DNA of 64,000 nt from Hygrophila difformis (taxonomy: Eukaryota; Streptophyta; Magnoliopsida; Lamiales; Acanthaceae). A model generated the notes under the pieces. It worked only from the letters and a program-made list of their open reading frames with translations. It had not been told where the DNA came from and ran no database searches. Position numbers and translations under genes: made by a program. The first letter of the stretch is position 1. Every line of letters starts with the position of its first letter. The stretch covers positions 20,121,073 to 20,185,072 of the forward strand of contig JAOANR010000015.1 in assembly GCA_030278955.1 (NCBI GenBank), in the 5' to 3' direction. Shown here piece after piece: positions 37,937-49,099 of the stretch.

Positions 37937-38447
37937 ACTTTTTGAATTTTCAAATTTTCAATGGATTGGGCCCGAGTGTGATATTGGGCCTGCGTCCATT
38001 TTATTTGAGTCGGTCCTGAATGAATTCAGTCCAAGTAAATTCAAATCATTGGGCCATTATTTAAAATAATCTACTTGCATAAAATTAGGTTGGGTCAGTT
38101 CCATTTATCTGCAAGATTTATTCCGGATCTTAAATTTCTTTAAATCCCGAAAATAAGTTCTCAGATTTGTGGAATTTTCCCAACCAAGAACCTGGTTTTC
38201 CTTGCTTTTCTGCTCCTTCTTTTTGGCTGGTTCCGAGTTTCCTGCAAGACAGATAAATACCCATTAGGTTAGGTTTTCTCCTCAGTTCAACATCCTCACA
38301 TTTAGAGTCTTGGTACTCTAAATGTTCAATTAATCTTGAGGGTACTTTTTCTGTTCTGGATTAAATATATTACATTAAACTAGACTAATCTAAGCTAATC
38401 TAGGAGTAATCAGGAGTGTAATCTTCTTAATAAATGACGCTGCATCC

Positions 38448-38465
38448 TCCCCGGCAACGGCGCCA
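38448..38465 (-). other. Primer binding site (tRNA-Asp), complete unit
   Basis: The minus strand reads TGGCGCCGTTGCCGGGGA directly after the LTR. The plus strand equals the 3' end of plant tRNA-Asp including CCA. This primer type is known from Athila-group gypsy elements. Confidence 0.9.
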
Positions 38466-41287
38466 TGAAACTTTTGACAAGCTTCGTTAACTCGAGCTTT
38501 TGCTAAAATTTTACCAGGTTAGATTTATTAAATGAGAAAAGAGTTATGAATCGTGGGATGGGTTTAGGGATATATTAAGATTATTATTCTTTTTATTACT
38601 CAAGCATGGTGCTTTGGTTTCAAATGGTGTTGTGGTCCTCTCTGTCATGAAATGCTGACAAATCTCATGGCATAGCCGGGATAGGTTGACCTTCAGCCTG
38701 TCACACTGAGGATCCCCGGCGAATATGCCATGATATTTCTCATCAACTCTTGCCATAAGATTTCCCGCCATGAAACTTTTGACTAATTCCCACTACATGA
38801 GTATTTTCTGAAAAGCCATGATCCTGGTTTAGGTTTTATTTAATGAAACCAATTTATGATGGCGGTGTTGTGATTAGGGATATATTTATACGTAGTCATG
38901 TTTTTATTGCTCGTAGTTAAGAAACTGTGCTCCCGAAAGCGCACGGTGTCAAAAATTGCAGTAATTTATAGTAAGACCGGATCGTTCACTGGAGGATGTG
39001 CGATGGAAGCAGGTCCCACGTCATTTACTAAGATTTTCCACTCGGTTACTCGAATCAAGTGTGTGATTTGGCTAACAACTACTTGACAGAATCTAAATCA
39101 GATTAAGAAAGCATTTAAAATAAAGCAGATAAAAGTATTCTAGAAAGCGAATTAAATTTAATCTAAGGAAGCAATAAGATTAATCTAAGAAAGCGATTAA
39201 GATTATTCTATGAAAGCAGATTTAAATGAGACAGAAAGGACAGGAAGAAAAGAATAAAGATTGGACAAGATTCAGATGAAACATAATTAAACTTCCATTT
39301 TGTTACACAGATCGTAGTTTGGGATAATCCGTTCAGTTAGCTAATTCTCATGCTCTCTGTACCATGTTCCCTTTAACAGACAGGTACTTACAGTAAGAGT
39401 TTACATGCTCTTAAGAAAATAAATTCTAAGATACCACAGACGCATAACCACCCTTGCAATGCATTGCTAAGGTATGTTAATTATCTGTGGTGGACAAGCG
39501 ACACCTGACAAATCATTTATTGAGGTGTCAAGTACCGTTATCATTCCCCCATGTCACACCCAAAGATTCTAATTAAGCCCTGAACTATCCCTTAACTCTC
39601 AGTCCTAGTAGCAGTTACACAACTCTCAATACAACCGAGTGACCTCTAAAGGAAGCAGTTAAAAGAAAGCAGTAAAGAAAGCATTTAAAGTCCTATCACT
39701 CGGAGGTTTCTGAAAGTTTGACCCTGGTAGTAAAAGAAAGCCCCCAGTTAGGATGACCGGATGTGGATCAAGAATTCCCTATTCTCGGTGAACCGCTTAC
39801 ATTGCTCACTTCCCTTCGGGTGGTTATGAGATACAAACTAATGAAACGAACTAATAAAATTAGTTCGTTCCGGATGCACTCACTCAGGACTCAAAAATAG
39901 GCTTTGGCAGAAGAAGATAGCAGTTGAAAGAATACTCAACCCTACCTTAGAAAATAACCAAGGCCCGAATGTTGTTCCTCTAGTATTATCTGTCACACCT
40001 TATCGGAATCCAAGTGGAATCCAACCCAGTGCAACATTTAATACAAGATTTCCAACAAACAGCAATTTTGGAAAATAATAAATCTGAAAATCATTCCCTA
40101 TCAGGTACTAGACTCTCAATAAGAACACAGACCCTTTCAGTCTAGGTGAGACCTAATCGCTGACTCTGCTTCTAATTTCCCAAAATCAACCCCCAGTCGG
40201 ATGTGAATTAGTCATAACTGTAGAATTTATCCCTTACTCAGATCCGGATTTTATAAAGGAATTTTTGTTGGAAATTTAGTATGAAACATCTGAGTTAAAT
40301 CAAGACTTCTATGTCCAAGGGAAGGATCCCAAAATAATATCGACCACAATATCTACATAATAATATCATGCATAATTTTATAGAGAAGGGTAAAATAAGA
40401 TAACCCAAAATATAAGGTGGGTTTAGACAGAATGTGAAACACAGAGATGAAATAGCCGGAGATGAGAAGAATTTTGGCTAAAGAGAGTGCCAGAAACAAC
40501 TGGGGTGATCTGGATTGCAAACATCTGCTATCCAGTTCCCAATTATTCCAGATGGAAAGATTTTAGATAGCAGAATGATCTTAACAACAGTGATCGCTAT
40601 CATCAAGACTCCTATTATCTGTGAGGCAAGAGAAAAACCTACATGTTTTCTTGCTGTAATACTATTCAAGCAATGTTGATCGACATCATTTGATACTATT
40701 ACAGCTCAAAATTCAGGTTTGAAATTAAGATAAAGAAAAAGAAGCTGTATCCGGATAGGAGTCAGCTGAGCAGCTATTATAATCCCGGATGGACGAACCG
40801 CCAAGGCGTCCACCGACCACTATCCGGACCATGCAAAATAACATCTAATAATTAATATACAGAATACGAGCTAGTTATCCGTGTGGGAATACCCGCCAAC
40901 ATTAATCTGATATATTCCTTATTAGTTGTTTCACACATCACGGAAAAGACAAAATAAATAAAAGAAAAATATATTTGGGTCATCTTGCATGAGAGACATT
41001 GGTTTCTCATGCAAGGTATGGAAATTATTCCATAATTACTCTTCATGTCTAAATAATCACTCATTCCATAATTAATTAATCAATTACAGTCCGGATTATA
41101 TGCTTAGATCATTAGAGTTTAATCATTTTTGTAGAAGAATCTTTTAATGGGAAATTGAACAAAGTTCTTTATATCAAATTAATCATGGGTTGAGATCATT
41201 GGATTTCAACCTCAAAATATTAATATAAAGGTTCAATTAATTAATGGAGTGAGATGAAGAATAAAAATTTGGCAAAAAGGTGCCACC

Positions 41288-41756
41288 TTGTCGCGATGCA
41301 GAGTTTGTGTCGCGGAGCATGGCTCCGCGACAAAGATTTCGCGACAAAGGGGTGGGAAATAAGAGAAATGGAATTTTGAAAGTTTAGGGTTTGTTTTGTC
41401 GCTAAGTAAAGAAAATTTTGTCGCGGAACGTGGTTCCGCGACAAGGGCATAGTGACAAAAAGGTAGAAAGCTGGACAAGGCATAATTCTTGTCGCGGAAC
41501 ATGAGATTTTGGCGCGGAACGTGGTTCCGCGACAAGGTTGCTTCGCGACAAAGCCCTTCCAGAATAAAATCACAAGTATTTGGGTCCTTGGTCGCTAATC
41601 AAGGTTTTGTCGCGGAACGTGGTTCCGCGCCAAGGAGTGTTTCGCGACCAGGGGTTTAAAATAATGGCCAACAGATGTTCTTTGGCACCTTTGTCGCCAA
41701 AGCACCATTTTGTCGCGGAACGTGGTTCCGCGACAAGAGTTATTCCGCGACAAAGG
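41288..41756. repeat. Palindrome array B, 5' LTR
   Basis: Repeated GTCGCGGAACGTGGTTCCGC palindromes, about four full hairpins plus half sites, deep in the LTR. Confidence 0.85.
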
Positions 41757-42378
41757 TGTGTCCAGGACACATGTCAGAAAAGTAAAGTGGAACAGTGGCA
41801 TGCATTATGTGTGATCTCACCCTTTTCAGATTCAAAAGCTAAACTAAGCTCAAAATAACAAAACAGAATTTGAATCTAGCTAGAACATGCTTGCACAAAA
41901 TAGAAATAAAGCAAACTTAAAACTTAAGAAACCCTAATCTAAGCTTGATCATCCATAAACATGCAACATTATCCCAAAAAGAAGTCACCAAGCAGCGACA
42001 TTAAAGTGCAAAAACAAGGGTCAAATGACCCAAGGAAAATGAAAACAGTAAGATCCATGGGGTGTGAGACCCATTTCATGATTTTGGGACACAAATGGAG
42101 AATGTTTTCCCATTTTATTAAATGGTGTTGTTCATACTCATGGTTTGAGTACCACAAACCCTTAAACAAAAGCTTAGAACAGAAACAAGGTATAAAAACT
42201 GGCTGTCTAATCAAAGTGCAGTAAACTATATCTAACTAGTGCATAAATTAAATAATACAAAAGAAAACCTAACTAAACTACCCTAAACTACACTAAACTA
42301 CTGAACTCCCCAACTTGTCTTCAAGAAGGTATAGTTTTTCTAAAATTCTTCCAACCTTTAGCTCAAAGGAAACACCTC

Positions 42379-42388
42379 ATATTTATAG
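42379..42388 (-). promoter_or_regulatory. LTR TATA box, 5' LTR
   Basis: The minus strand reads CTATAAATAT. Just upstream are GGCCCATGAG and TTAGGGTTT, which match plant site II and telo-box promoter elements. The palindrome array 42459-42708 ends about 70 bp further upstream. This is a plausible start for the genomic transcript. Confidence 0.65.
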
Positions 42389-42458
42389 AGGGGAAACCCT
42401 AAGCTCATGGGCCTTGATTTGAGCCCATTGTGTCTTAAGACATCACACACATCACAGC

Positions 42459-42708
42459 TTTGTCTCGGAGCACCAAGTTTGGTCGCGGAACACACTGCAT
42501 GTGGCAAAGCTTCTCGACTGGGTCTTGTGTCTCTAAAAATGTACCTTGGTCGCGGAATGGACCTTTGTCGCGGAACAGCACATCGCGACAAAGGTATCGC
42601 GCCACGGGGCTTTGGCTGGTCTCTTCTTCATCTGGGCCACTTGGTCGCGGAGTGTTCCTTTGTCGCGGAATCATGCATCGCGCCAAGGGGCTTCCGCGAC
42701 AACGGTCT
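42459..42708. repeat. Palindrome array C, 5' LTR
   Basis: Looser array of GGTCGCGGAA, TCGCGACAAAG and CCGCGACAAC sites, directly upstream (element sense) of the LTR TATA box. Confidence 0.8.
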
Positions 42709-43008
42709 TCCTGGGCCTGCTGGATTGGGCCAGATGGGCCAAAAATATTCTTTTTGTTGGCTTTTCTATCTTTTTCCCATCTTTTTGTTTCCTTTTGTTT
42801 TTCTCATGTTTTTGGATTTTTCTAACATAAATATGTAATAAAATTACATATTTATGTCTTTTTCACACCAGCTTATTATTTTTACAATTATGCATAAATT
42901 AGTCCAATTCGACCGCTTTCTTACTTAATGTAAGACCGGAATGCGATCAAATGCCCGTTTAAGACACGGAAATGGATTGAAAATAATGGTCATTTTTGGC
43001 CATTATCA

Positions 43009-43743
43009 GTCAGTGAGGACGCGGACCAGCCTGTTGCAAATACATTCGCAAAGGTGTGTAAAAGCTGGGATGGTAAGAATTGGGGATTGTTTTGGGGTCT
43101 TTGGTGTGCACGAAATGCCATGTGTTTTCGTGGTGAGACTATAGCCGTGCATGAAATAATTCGGAAGGCAAGGTTTATGGGGGACAATATAGATCGGTCT
43201 ATGAGTCGCAACCCGAGGGTGGTACAGGATCGCCTAGTCAGTTGGCATCCTCAAGGCTGCGGGGATACGATCTTGCATGTGGATGGGAGTTCGTTAGGGA
43301 ACCCGGGTCGAGCAGGTTGTGGAGGCGTGGTTCGGGATAGTTCTGGCAGATGGATGTCTGGTTTTTCTGGCTATGTGGGAGTTACAAATAATCTAGTTGC
43401 TGAGCTACATGGGATTTGGAATGGCGTGAAGACCCTTCTTGCACTAGGCGTCGAACGAGCTTGTTGCTACTCTGACTCACTTGAGGCGATTCGACTACTG
43501 GAGGTTCCTCCTCCTCCCACGCATGTGGTGTTTCCCATCATTATGAACATATTGGATATTATGGCGGCCAAGCCTGGTTATCGTTGGTTTCACATATTGA
43601 GAGAAGGGAATATGGTTGCTGACTGCTTGGCGAAGCGCGGGGCAAGTTCGGAGGCATTTTTTACGACTTGGGCGTTCCCTCCGGATGAGTGTCGACCTGC
43701 CATATCCTCGGATGCAATGGGTGTTCACTACCTTCGGAATTGA
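43009..43743 (+). pseudogene. LINE ORF2, C-terminal RNase H part
   Basis: The frame continues directly from 21627 after removal of the giant element and one GTCAG: WVS-EDADQPVANTFAKV. It then has GLFWGLWCARNAMCF and an RNase H domain (RVT_3 type): HVDGSSLGNPGRAGCGGVVRD, NLVAELHGIWNG, YSDSLEAI, HILREGNMVADCLAKRG. Catalytic D, E and D positions are present. Open to the stop at 43743, which is 83 bp before the A-run. This segment has no internal break, but ORF2 as a whole is dead. Confidence 0.92.
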
Positions 43744-44233
43744 GTTGTGATTTTTGTCGCAAGTTGCTTTCTTTTTCTTTTTCATTTTTGTTCCTTAGCC
43801 GACGTCATGTTTGGCGTCTATCTCATAAAAAAAAATAGTAAATGCCAACAAAAGCAATACATAAGCCCAGGAATAGTACATGGCATATTCGGGCGACAAG
43901 CCCTGAAATAATATAACAATAAAGCAGAATTCCAAAACCATTATCAACACATTATAAGTTTCAAGTTATTCACCGACCACATCTAATATCAACAAGTAAT
44001 TCCATAACACAAGTCATATAAAGGAATATAAACATATATTCCACATGAATAAATAAGCAGACATGCAGCCTATCTAGTCTGCTCAACCCGTACCCCCATC
44101 AACATGTTATGCGCCATCCGCATGAAGACCTATAAAACACACAACAACAAGATGTCACTATAACGTACTGGCAAGGAATAGATATATCAGGGGAAATGGG
44201 GTAAATAAAAATAATACTAAACTAATAATAATA

Positions 44234-44492
44234 CTCCCTCCGTCCCAGCAAACTTGTCCGGTTTGACTTTTTGACACTGTTCATTATTCGTCTTTGACTC
44301 AATGTTATTGCAAAATATATTTTGAGAAAAATAGTCAAGTTGGGTCTTGTTAGATTCGTCTAATCGTATAGTTTTATAATATATATTTTCCATAACTTTT
44401 AGTTGTATATATTATGAGATATTGACAGTTAAAAAAGTATATTAGATTGTGTGCAGAAGTCAAACAAGACAAGTTAGTTGGAACAGAGGGAG
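44234..44492. mobile_element. Stowaway-like MITE in the old solo LTR
   Basis: TA|CTCCCTCCGTCCC at the left and CAGAGGGAG|TA at the right. The interior holds TCTTGTTAGATTCGTCTAATCG, the reverse of the phrase found in the copies near 7731 and 55103. Confidence 0.85.
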
Positions 44493-44950
44493 TACTATTT
44501 AAGAACGTAAATTGAGTACATAAAATAAGCATCACACCGTCCCATACCGGTGCTTCAACCACGTCATACACGGCAAACAAAAGATGAGATGAAATGATGA
44601 ATGAAATGCAATGATCTATACTGTCTATTTATCGTAAATGCAGCACAGAAGATGTCTAGCGCGCATCCTAATAACATGACCGACAGTCTTCCCCATTAAG
44701 GATCCACCTCTCCTTAATGGTCGGAAGAGATGCCTACAGTGCCCCCGTCGTGGACACTACATGTATAAAGGGGTAAGTAGACTTACGGAGTGGCATCCCC
44801 AAGGATCGAACCACAGACAGCGGGTAGAGCCTAGAGCATCTCGCTCTCGAAAGCTTATATGCCCAGAACTAAGTTCTCGAAAGCATAACCACATAATCAT
44901 CACAATACACATGCCCAAGATAATCAAATAATCAAGTAAGGAGAAGTTAG

Positions 44951-45613
44951 GGTGCAATCAAGACATTTGTCTTGATGTACTGCGGCCTCCCATAGACGTT
45001 GTTTCACTTTGGAAATCGACGGCTGAGATTAACTTAAAGGGTAAAAATGTAATTTTGTCATATTACTCCAACATAAAGTTAGTATATTTCAGCGACAATT
45101 TGTATACATTTCAACGATTTGTTAATATTTCAGGGACAATTTGTATACATTTCAACGATTTGTTAATATTTCAGCGACAGACATAATGTTTTCATCACGG
45201 CTTCTGTATATTTCAGCGACAAATTATAGTATATTTCAGCGACAAATTATAGTATATTTCAGCGAAGAAATATAGTATATTTCAGCGACAGGCGATAGTA
45301 TTTTTCAACGACTTGATAATGTTAATTCAGCGACTTCATAAACGTTGAAACTCCAATTCTTTGGTTTAACATATTTCAGCGACGAGCTATATGTATTTCA
45401 GCGACGTGATGTGTGTATTTCAGCGATAGATTTATAATACTTCAGCGGCATACCCTAGTATTTTTCAGCGATAACTTTGTGTGTATTTTTCAGCGACTTG
45501 ATGTTATATATTTTTTTTGGATAACTTTACCCATTTCCATTTTGAACTGTTGGATTTCAAATGAACGGTTGGATTTTGTGCCTTGATGTACTGCGGTTTT
45601 GAGTGATTGCACC
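44951..45613. mobile_element. TIR element with internal TTTCAGCGAC repeats
   Basis: Ends GGTGCAATCA and TGATTGCACC are perfect 10-bp inverted repeats; with one mismatch they extend to TTAGGGTGCAATCA. CTTGATGTACTGCGG occurs just inside both ends. Between them about a dozen irregular copies of TATTTCAGCGACA occur. No coding capacity. Confidence 0.6.
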
Positions 45614-45639
45614 GTAACTCAACCCTAATCAAGTATGCC

Positions 45640-45880
45640 CAGCTAATAACTCGAAAGCATAAACCTGATATTTATATCCTCGAAAGCATAATGTCCCATA
45701 TATCGCATAAACATATTTTACATGCTCAGGATAATCAAATAATTAAGTATGCCCAGTTAATAACTCGAAATCATAGACATGATATATGTATCCTTGAAAG
45801 CATAATATATCACCAGTCATAATAATATTAAAGTTTAAACGCATGCCCAATCTCACGACTCGAAAGCATAAATTCATAGT
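45640..45880. repeat. Diverged repeats of AACTCGAAAGCATAA in the solo LTR
   Basis: The phrase CTCGAAAGCATAA and variants recur near 44876, 45652, 45683, 45765 and 45860, often with TATGCCCAG nearby. These are irregular tandem repeats of the old LTR, interrupted by the TIR element at 44951. Confidence 0.5.
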
Positions 45881-45999
45881 CAATTCGTACGGAATCCGTC
45901 CACCCGGCATTCCCTAATTTCTAAGGCAAGATTCATAGGGAATCCGATCATACGAAAGTTCCCAACCTAAGGCAACATAGACTAATATAATAGACTATT

Positions 46000-47170
46000 C
46001 CTAATTTCAATACATAACCCCTGTCTAGTATGTTATTCTAAACCTTGCCTTTTATCAATCTTCAAAGCTTCCCTTTTGAACAACTTCAAGCGTCCAATGA
46101 CTTCAATTCGGATCCAAGTTCATTCCCTATACAAAAATAAAATTTTAAAGAATTCAAATAATCCCTCCAACATCAGCACTCTCGCCTCCTCCAAATCTCA
46201 CCCCAATATCCGACCTCCATTCCTCCAACACCACCACCAAAATCCAAAATTCAAGATATAATAAGCCATACAAAGGAAATTCATTCAACAAGAGCACCCA
46301 ATAAATCTCAACATGGCCAACTCCTCAAATTTAATCAATTTAAACCACACCTCCAATAATATTAGCTAATTAGATTAACGAACATTTATGGTTATATCTA
46401 CCAACATAAAAATTGACAACACGTAAATGACCTAACCAAGATCATTAACAAGATAATAAAATTTCATCCAATCATCAAAAATATTCTACAAAGTTTAAAA
46501 AGAGCTTTTACAAAAATTTCCATCATGACCTTAAATATTGACTATTAAATTCCACATGTCATTTTACTCAAATCTTTTCAATAATTTCATAATCGAAAAG
46601 TGCCCCAAAGATATTCCTTCTAAGCCTAAACTTTCAAATTGAACATATCACCAAATCACAAATTTCACCAAAGCCATATAATTAATTCCTCAAGAATTCA
46701 TATTTATAAAACATAACATTAAGCAAGTCCAACATGCCCAACCAATCATCTCCCACAATCAATAAGATCCAAGATCTACTACAATTTCAACTTCATTCAA
46801 ACACCAAGTCTCAAATTCATCAACATTAATTATTCAAAGGCTCATAATTCCAACCTTTCAGAATCATCAACCAAACTTCAACAATTCTTCCTATAGTTCA
46901 TATTATTCAAGAAATCACTTTACTCATATTCAAGAATTCACAAATAATTAAATTAACAAAGTACTCCATTCCATACCAAGTTTCCCCAACAAATCCCCAA
47001 TAAGCAACATCTCCAACCACCCATCTTCTTCAATTATTCTCAATAATAGCACAATGAAATACCCAACTACAAATTCATACCAAATCCTCAATTAAACATG
47101 AAAAAAAATTACTTCAACACATTCCCATCCATATAATCTTTACCAAGCTACCATGCACCCAATAATCTAC
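46000..47170. other. G-poor, C-rich stretch of the old LTR
   Basis: More than 1.1 kb in which the plus strand is rich in A, C and T but very poor in G, for example CCTCCAACACCACCACCAAA-type sequence. No coding region. Confidence 0.6.
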
Positions 47171-47177
47171 GAATTAG

Positions 47178-47436
47178 GGTTCGTTTTGCAAGCTGTAGCT
47201 GCGAGCTGCAGCTGTAGAGAGTTGTAGCTGTTGGGAGCTGTGGGATCTGTAGCTATCAGTTTTTGCATAAGTGTTCGGTACAAATAACTGTAGCTGTCAA
47301 AAATTTATTGAAGAGAAAAATTAATGAAATTTGGAAAGTAGCTTCCGAAAGCTCCCAGAAGCTCCCACAAGCTACCTCTTGTAGCTTCTAAAAAGAAGCT
47401 TTCAAAAGCTCCCAAAAGCTCGTGTACAGAACGGGG
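47178..47436. mobile_element. Possible MITE rich in AGCT motifs
   Basis: Many copies of GCTGTAGCTG on the left are mirrored by AAGCTCCCAGAAGCTCCC on the right. The outer ends GGTTCGTTTTGCAAGCT and AGCTCGTGTACAGAACGG are imperfect inverted repeats. Target duplication not identified. Confidence 0.35.
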
Positions 47437-47622
47437 CTTTTGTTTTGAAATAAAAGCTAAAGCTACCAAAAGCTCCCAGAAGCTGCGTGCAGAACAGACT
47501 AGCATAACTAAAATACTTAGTGGACAATACTTTTGTTTTGAAATAAAAGCTAAAGCTACCAAAAGTTCCCAGAAACTGCGTGCAGAACAGACTAGCATAA
47601 CTAAAATACTTAGTGGACAATA
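47437..47622. repeat. 93-bp tandem duplication
   Basis: Two head-to-tail copies, 47437-47529 and 47530-47622, starting CTTTTGTTTTGAAATAAAAG and ending TAGTGGACAATA, with only a few changes. Confidence 0.85.
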
Positions 47623-48417
47623 ACAAGGACATGGAATACAAATAGCATCAACAATCCAAAGAAACCCAGAATCCAAATAACACACAAAAGAGAACAAGAA
47701 ATCATCCCCAACCAAACCACCACAGCCGCTGCCAACACCACCACCGCTCGGCCAGCCACAACTATTGGAACCTGCCATCACCACCACCTGGCTGCTGGCG
47801 GCGGCCAACAGTAGCAGCAGCTCGCGGAGGCGAGCTTCGCCCCACTCCGGCATTCTCCTCCCTCTGCACTATTCGGACATGCTCCGACAGTCCCTTGGCC
47901 ATTTCCCAAACTTGACAGAAAACGGAAGAAAGAAATGGGGAGGGGAAAAATGGGAAGAAAAAGAAGAAGAAGGCACTCAAAATCCTTACCCATAGCAATG
48001 TCGTGCTCCACTCCTCCTCCAAGCTTGAATTTGACAGCTCCTCTTTCTCTCCATTGCTGCGATTTGAGCTTCAAAATGAGATCTCCAATTTGCTCTCTCT
48101 TCCATCGACGGGTTTGAGGAGTAAAATGCCAACTTCTCAATCAATTTCCCTGTTCAAAGTCAAGGGACTCAATTGCAATTTTTCTTATTCTCACTTGGCC
48201 CCAATTCTTTTTAATAAATATTGAAACTCCCTTATTCAACCCACTTGGTTTGGACCATCACATCAATACCTCTATGTTGGATTTGTTCAAAAATGTGACT
48301 TGGTCCTATCCAACATTAAACATCACAAATTTAATCCAAATCCAAATATTGCTTTAACCCAATGACTCAAATTAGTTAATCCTAATTAATTAAAGATTAA
48401 TTAATCGGGATATTACA
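47623..48417 (-). other. 3' non-coding remainder of the old LTR (plus-strand end)
   Basis: Contains a GC-richer patch (47700-47900) with CACCACC runs and a following AT-rich end to ATATTACA. Open frames here look accidental and resemble nothing known. Confidence 0.5.
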
Positions 48418-48422
48418 TTTGT

Positions 48423-48535
48423 GTATGCAGAATTCTGCTTTGAGAAAGACAACCCTTAAATGCTCACCCGATACTCGAGGGATTACTCTTGAATCCAATA
48501 AGACCTGGGATACCCTAGTATTCACCTAAAAAAAA
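48423..48535 (+). mobile_element. Right part of the SINE-like sequence
   Basis: GTATGCAGAATTCTGC follows the TTTGT duplication and continues to CTAGTATTCACC and an A-rich tail (AAAAAAAATTAAAAAAA). It joins to 16430-16519. Confidence 0.5.
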
Positions 48536-48692
48536 TTAAAAAAATTTAGGTTCTAGTACCAATTTAAAATTTTAGTTTATAATTTAGTAGCACTAGATTA
48601 AAAAAAAATATATATTTTAGTATATTTTATGTTAATTTTACCATATTTTTTTAGCTTTTATTTTTTACCATTAGATCAACTATATTTATATT

Positions 48693-48902
48693 AGGGGATG
48701 AGAATTTAACCCAAGTGGTTAAGTTCATTGACTTCCAACGGAAGGTTGGAGGTTCGATTCCTCACCAGCCCCTGTGCCTCCCTTTTATTCCCTTTGTAAT
48801 TTGTGTGTCATGGGCCCCCACCATCCTTTTCCTAGGCATTTAATAGCTCCTAAAAAAATCTTGGCCCAATGTGGCCTGGAGATATCCGTTACATGCCAAA
48901 AA
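48693..48902 (+). mobile_element. SINE 1, tRNA-headed
   Basis: A-box-like AACCCAAGTGGTTAAG and B-box GGTTCGATTCC are followed by TTGTAATTTGTGT and an A-rich end. The 15-bp duplication AACTATATTTATATT lies at 48678-48692 and 48903-48917, perfect. Confidence 0.8.
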
Positions 48903-48917
48903 AACTATATTTATATT

Positions 48918-49099
48918 CGGGGATAAGGACTTGGCGATGCCAAGTCCCTTGACTCCGAACCTAAAACCTTTAGGTTGAAGGTTCGATTCCCCACCCCGGC
49001 CCTCTATCCATCTCCCTTTATTTCATTGTAATTTGTGTAGTATGAGCTTTCAAGACCCATTTTCTAGCTTGTATAGACTGTTCAGCAAACAAAAAAAAA
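48918..49099 (+). mobile_element. SINE 2, tRNA-headed, inserted beside SINE 1
   Basis: GGGGATAAGGACTTGG, B-box GGTTCGATTCC, then TTGTAATTTGTGTAGT and an A9 tail. The left flank is AACTATATTTATATT; the right flank AACTTTAGTTATGTT matches it at 12 of 15 positions, a plausible older duplication. Confidence 0.72.

Larger units (their letters stand above)
21628..43008 (-). mobile_element. Giant non-autonomous LTR element, tandem form, Athila-type primer site
   Basis: Read on the minus strand it consists of a 5' LTR (38466-43008), internal region (29811-38465), middle LTR (25268-29810), partial internal region (21640-25267) and a 12-bp LTR end (21628-21639). Perfect target duplications GTCAG lie at 21623-21627 and 43009-43013, and the LINE frame is restored across them (WVS-EDADQP). 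No protease, RT, RNase H or integrase is present, so it needs enzymes from another element. The two 4543-bp LTRs show about six differences by eye, indicating very recent insertion. Large size without pol fits the LARD concept, but it carries an intact 1447-residue gene. Confidence 0.9.
38466..43008 (-). repeat. 5' LTR of the giant element (4543 bp)
   Basis: In element orientation it starts TGATAATGGCC (43008) and ends GTCAAAAGTTTCA (38466), directly followed by the primer site. It contains palindrome arrays at 42459-42708 and 41288-41756 and a TATA box near 42385. It also contains a decayed second primer site at 38711-38730. No long open frame. Confidence 0.9.
16660..43834 (+). mobile_element. 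Full-length L1-type LINE, split by a nested element
   Basis: Target duplications ATAGTAAATGCCAA lie at 16646-16659 and 43835-43848; the right copy follows an A-run at 43827-43835. ORF1 and ORF2 domains are in the plant L1 order. Subtracting the nested giant element leaves about 5.8 kb, the expected full length. It is inserted in the old solo LTR. Confidence 0.92.
16520..48417 (-). mobile_element. Old Tekay-like gypsy solo LTR hosting nested insertions
   Basis: The left edge TGGAATGCCCCGAAAATC aligns with TGTAACGCCCCGAAAATT, the LTR edge of the Tekay-like element at 56525. The right edge CGGGATATTACA aligns with CGGGTCATTACA at 58701-58712. The phrase CACACCGTCCCATACCGGTG is shared (44533 and 57223). 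A 5-bp duplication TTTGT flanks it (16515-16519 and 48418-48422). No internal region or second LTR is seen, so it is a solo LTR. Its own sequence is 16520-16659 plus 43849-48417 minus later insertions. Confidence 0.8.

Noticed and set aside
21640..43008. 8.17-kb direct repeats read as giant LTRs
   Set aside because: Primer sites at 25250 and 38448, the LTR edge TGAAACTTTTGA and the GTCAG duplications show that each repeat is a 4543-bp LTR plus about 3.6 kb of internal sequence.
47305..48224. Frames up to 182 codons in the old LTR
   Set aside because: They run through the 93-bp duplication and CACC-rich patches and lack any recognisable domain.
48693..49099. tRNA genes suggested by A-box and B-box motifs
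   Set aside because: No cloverleaf can be completed; poly(A)-like ends and target duplications identify SINEs.
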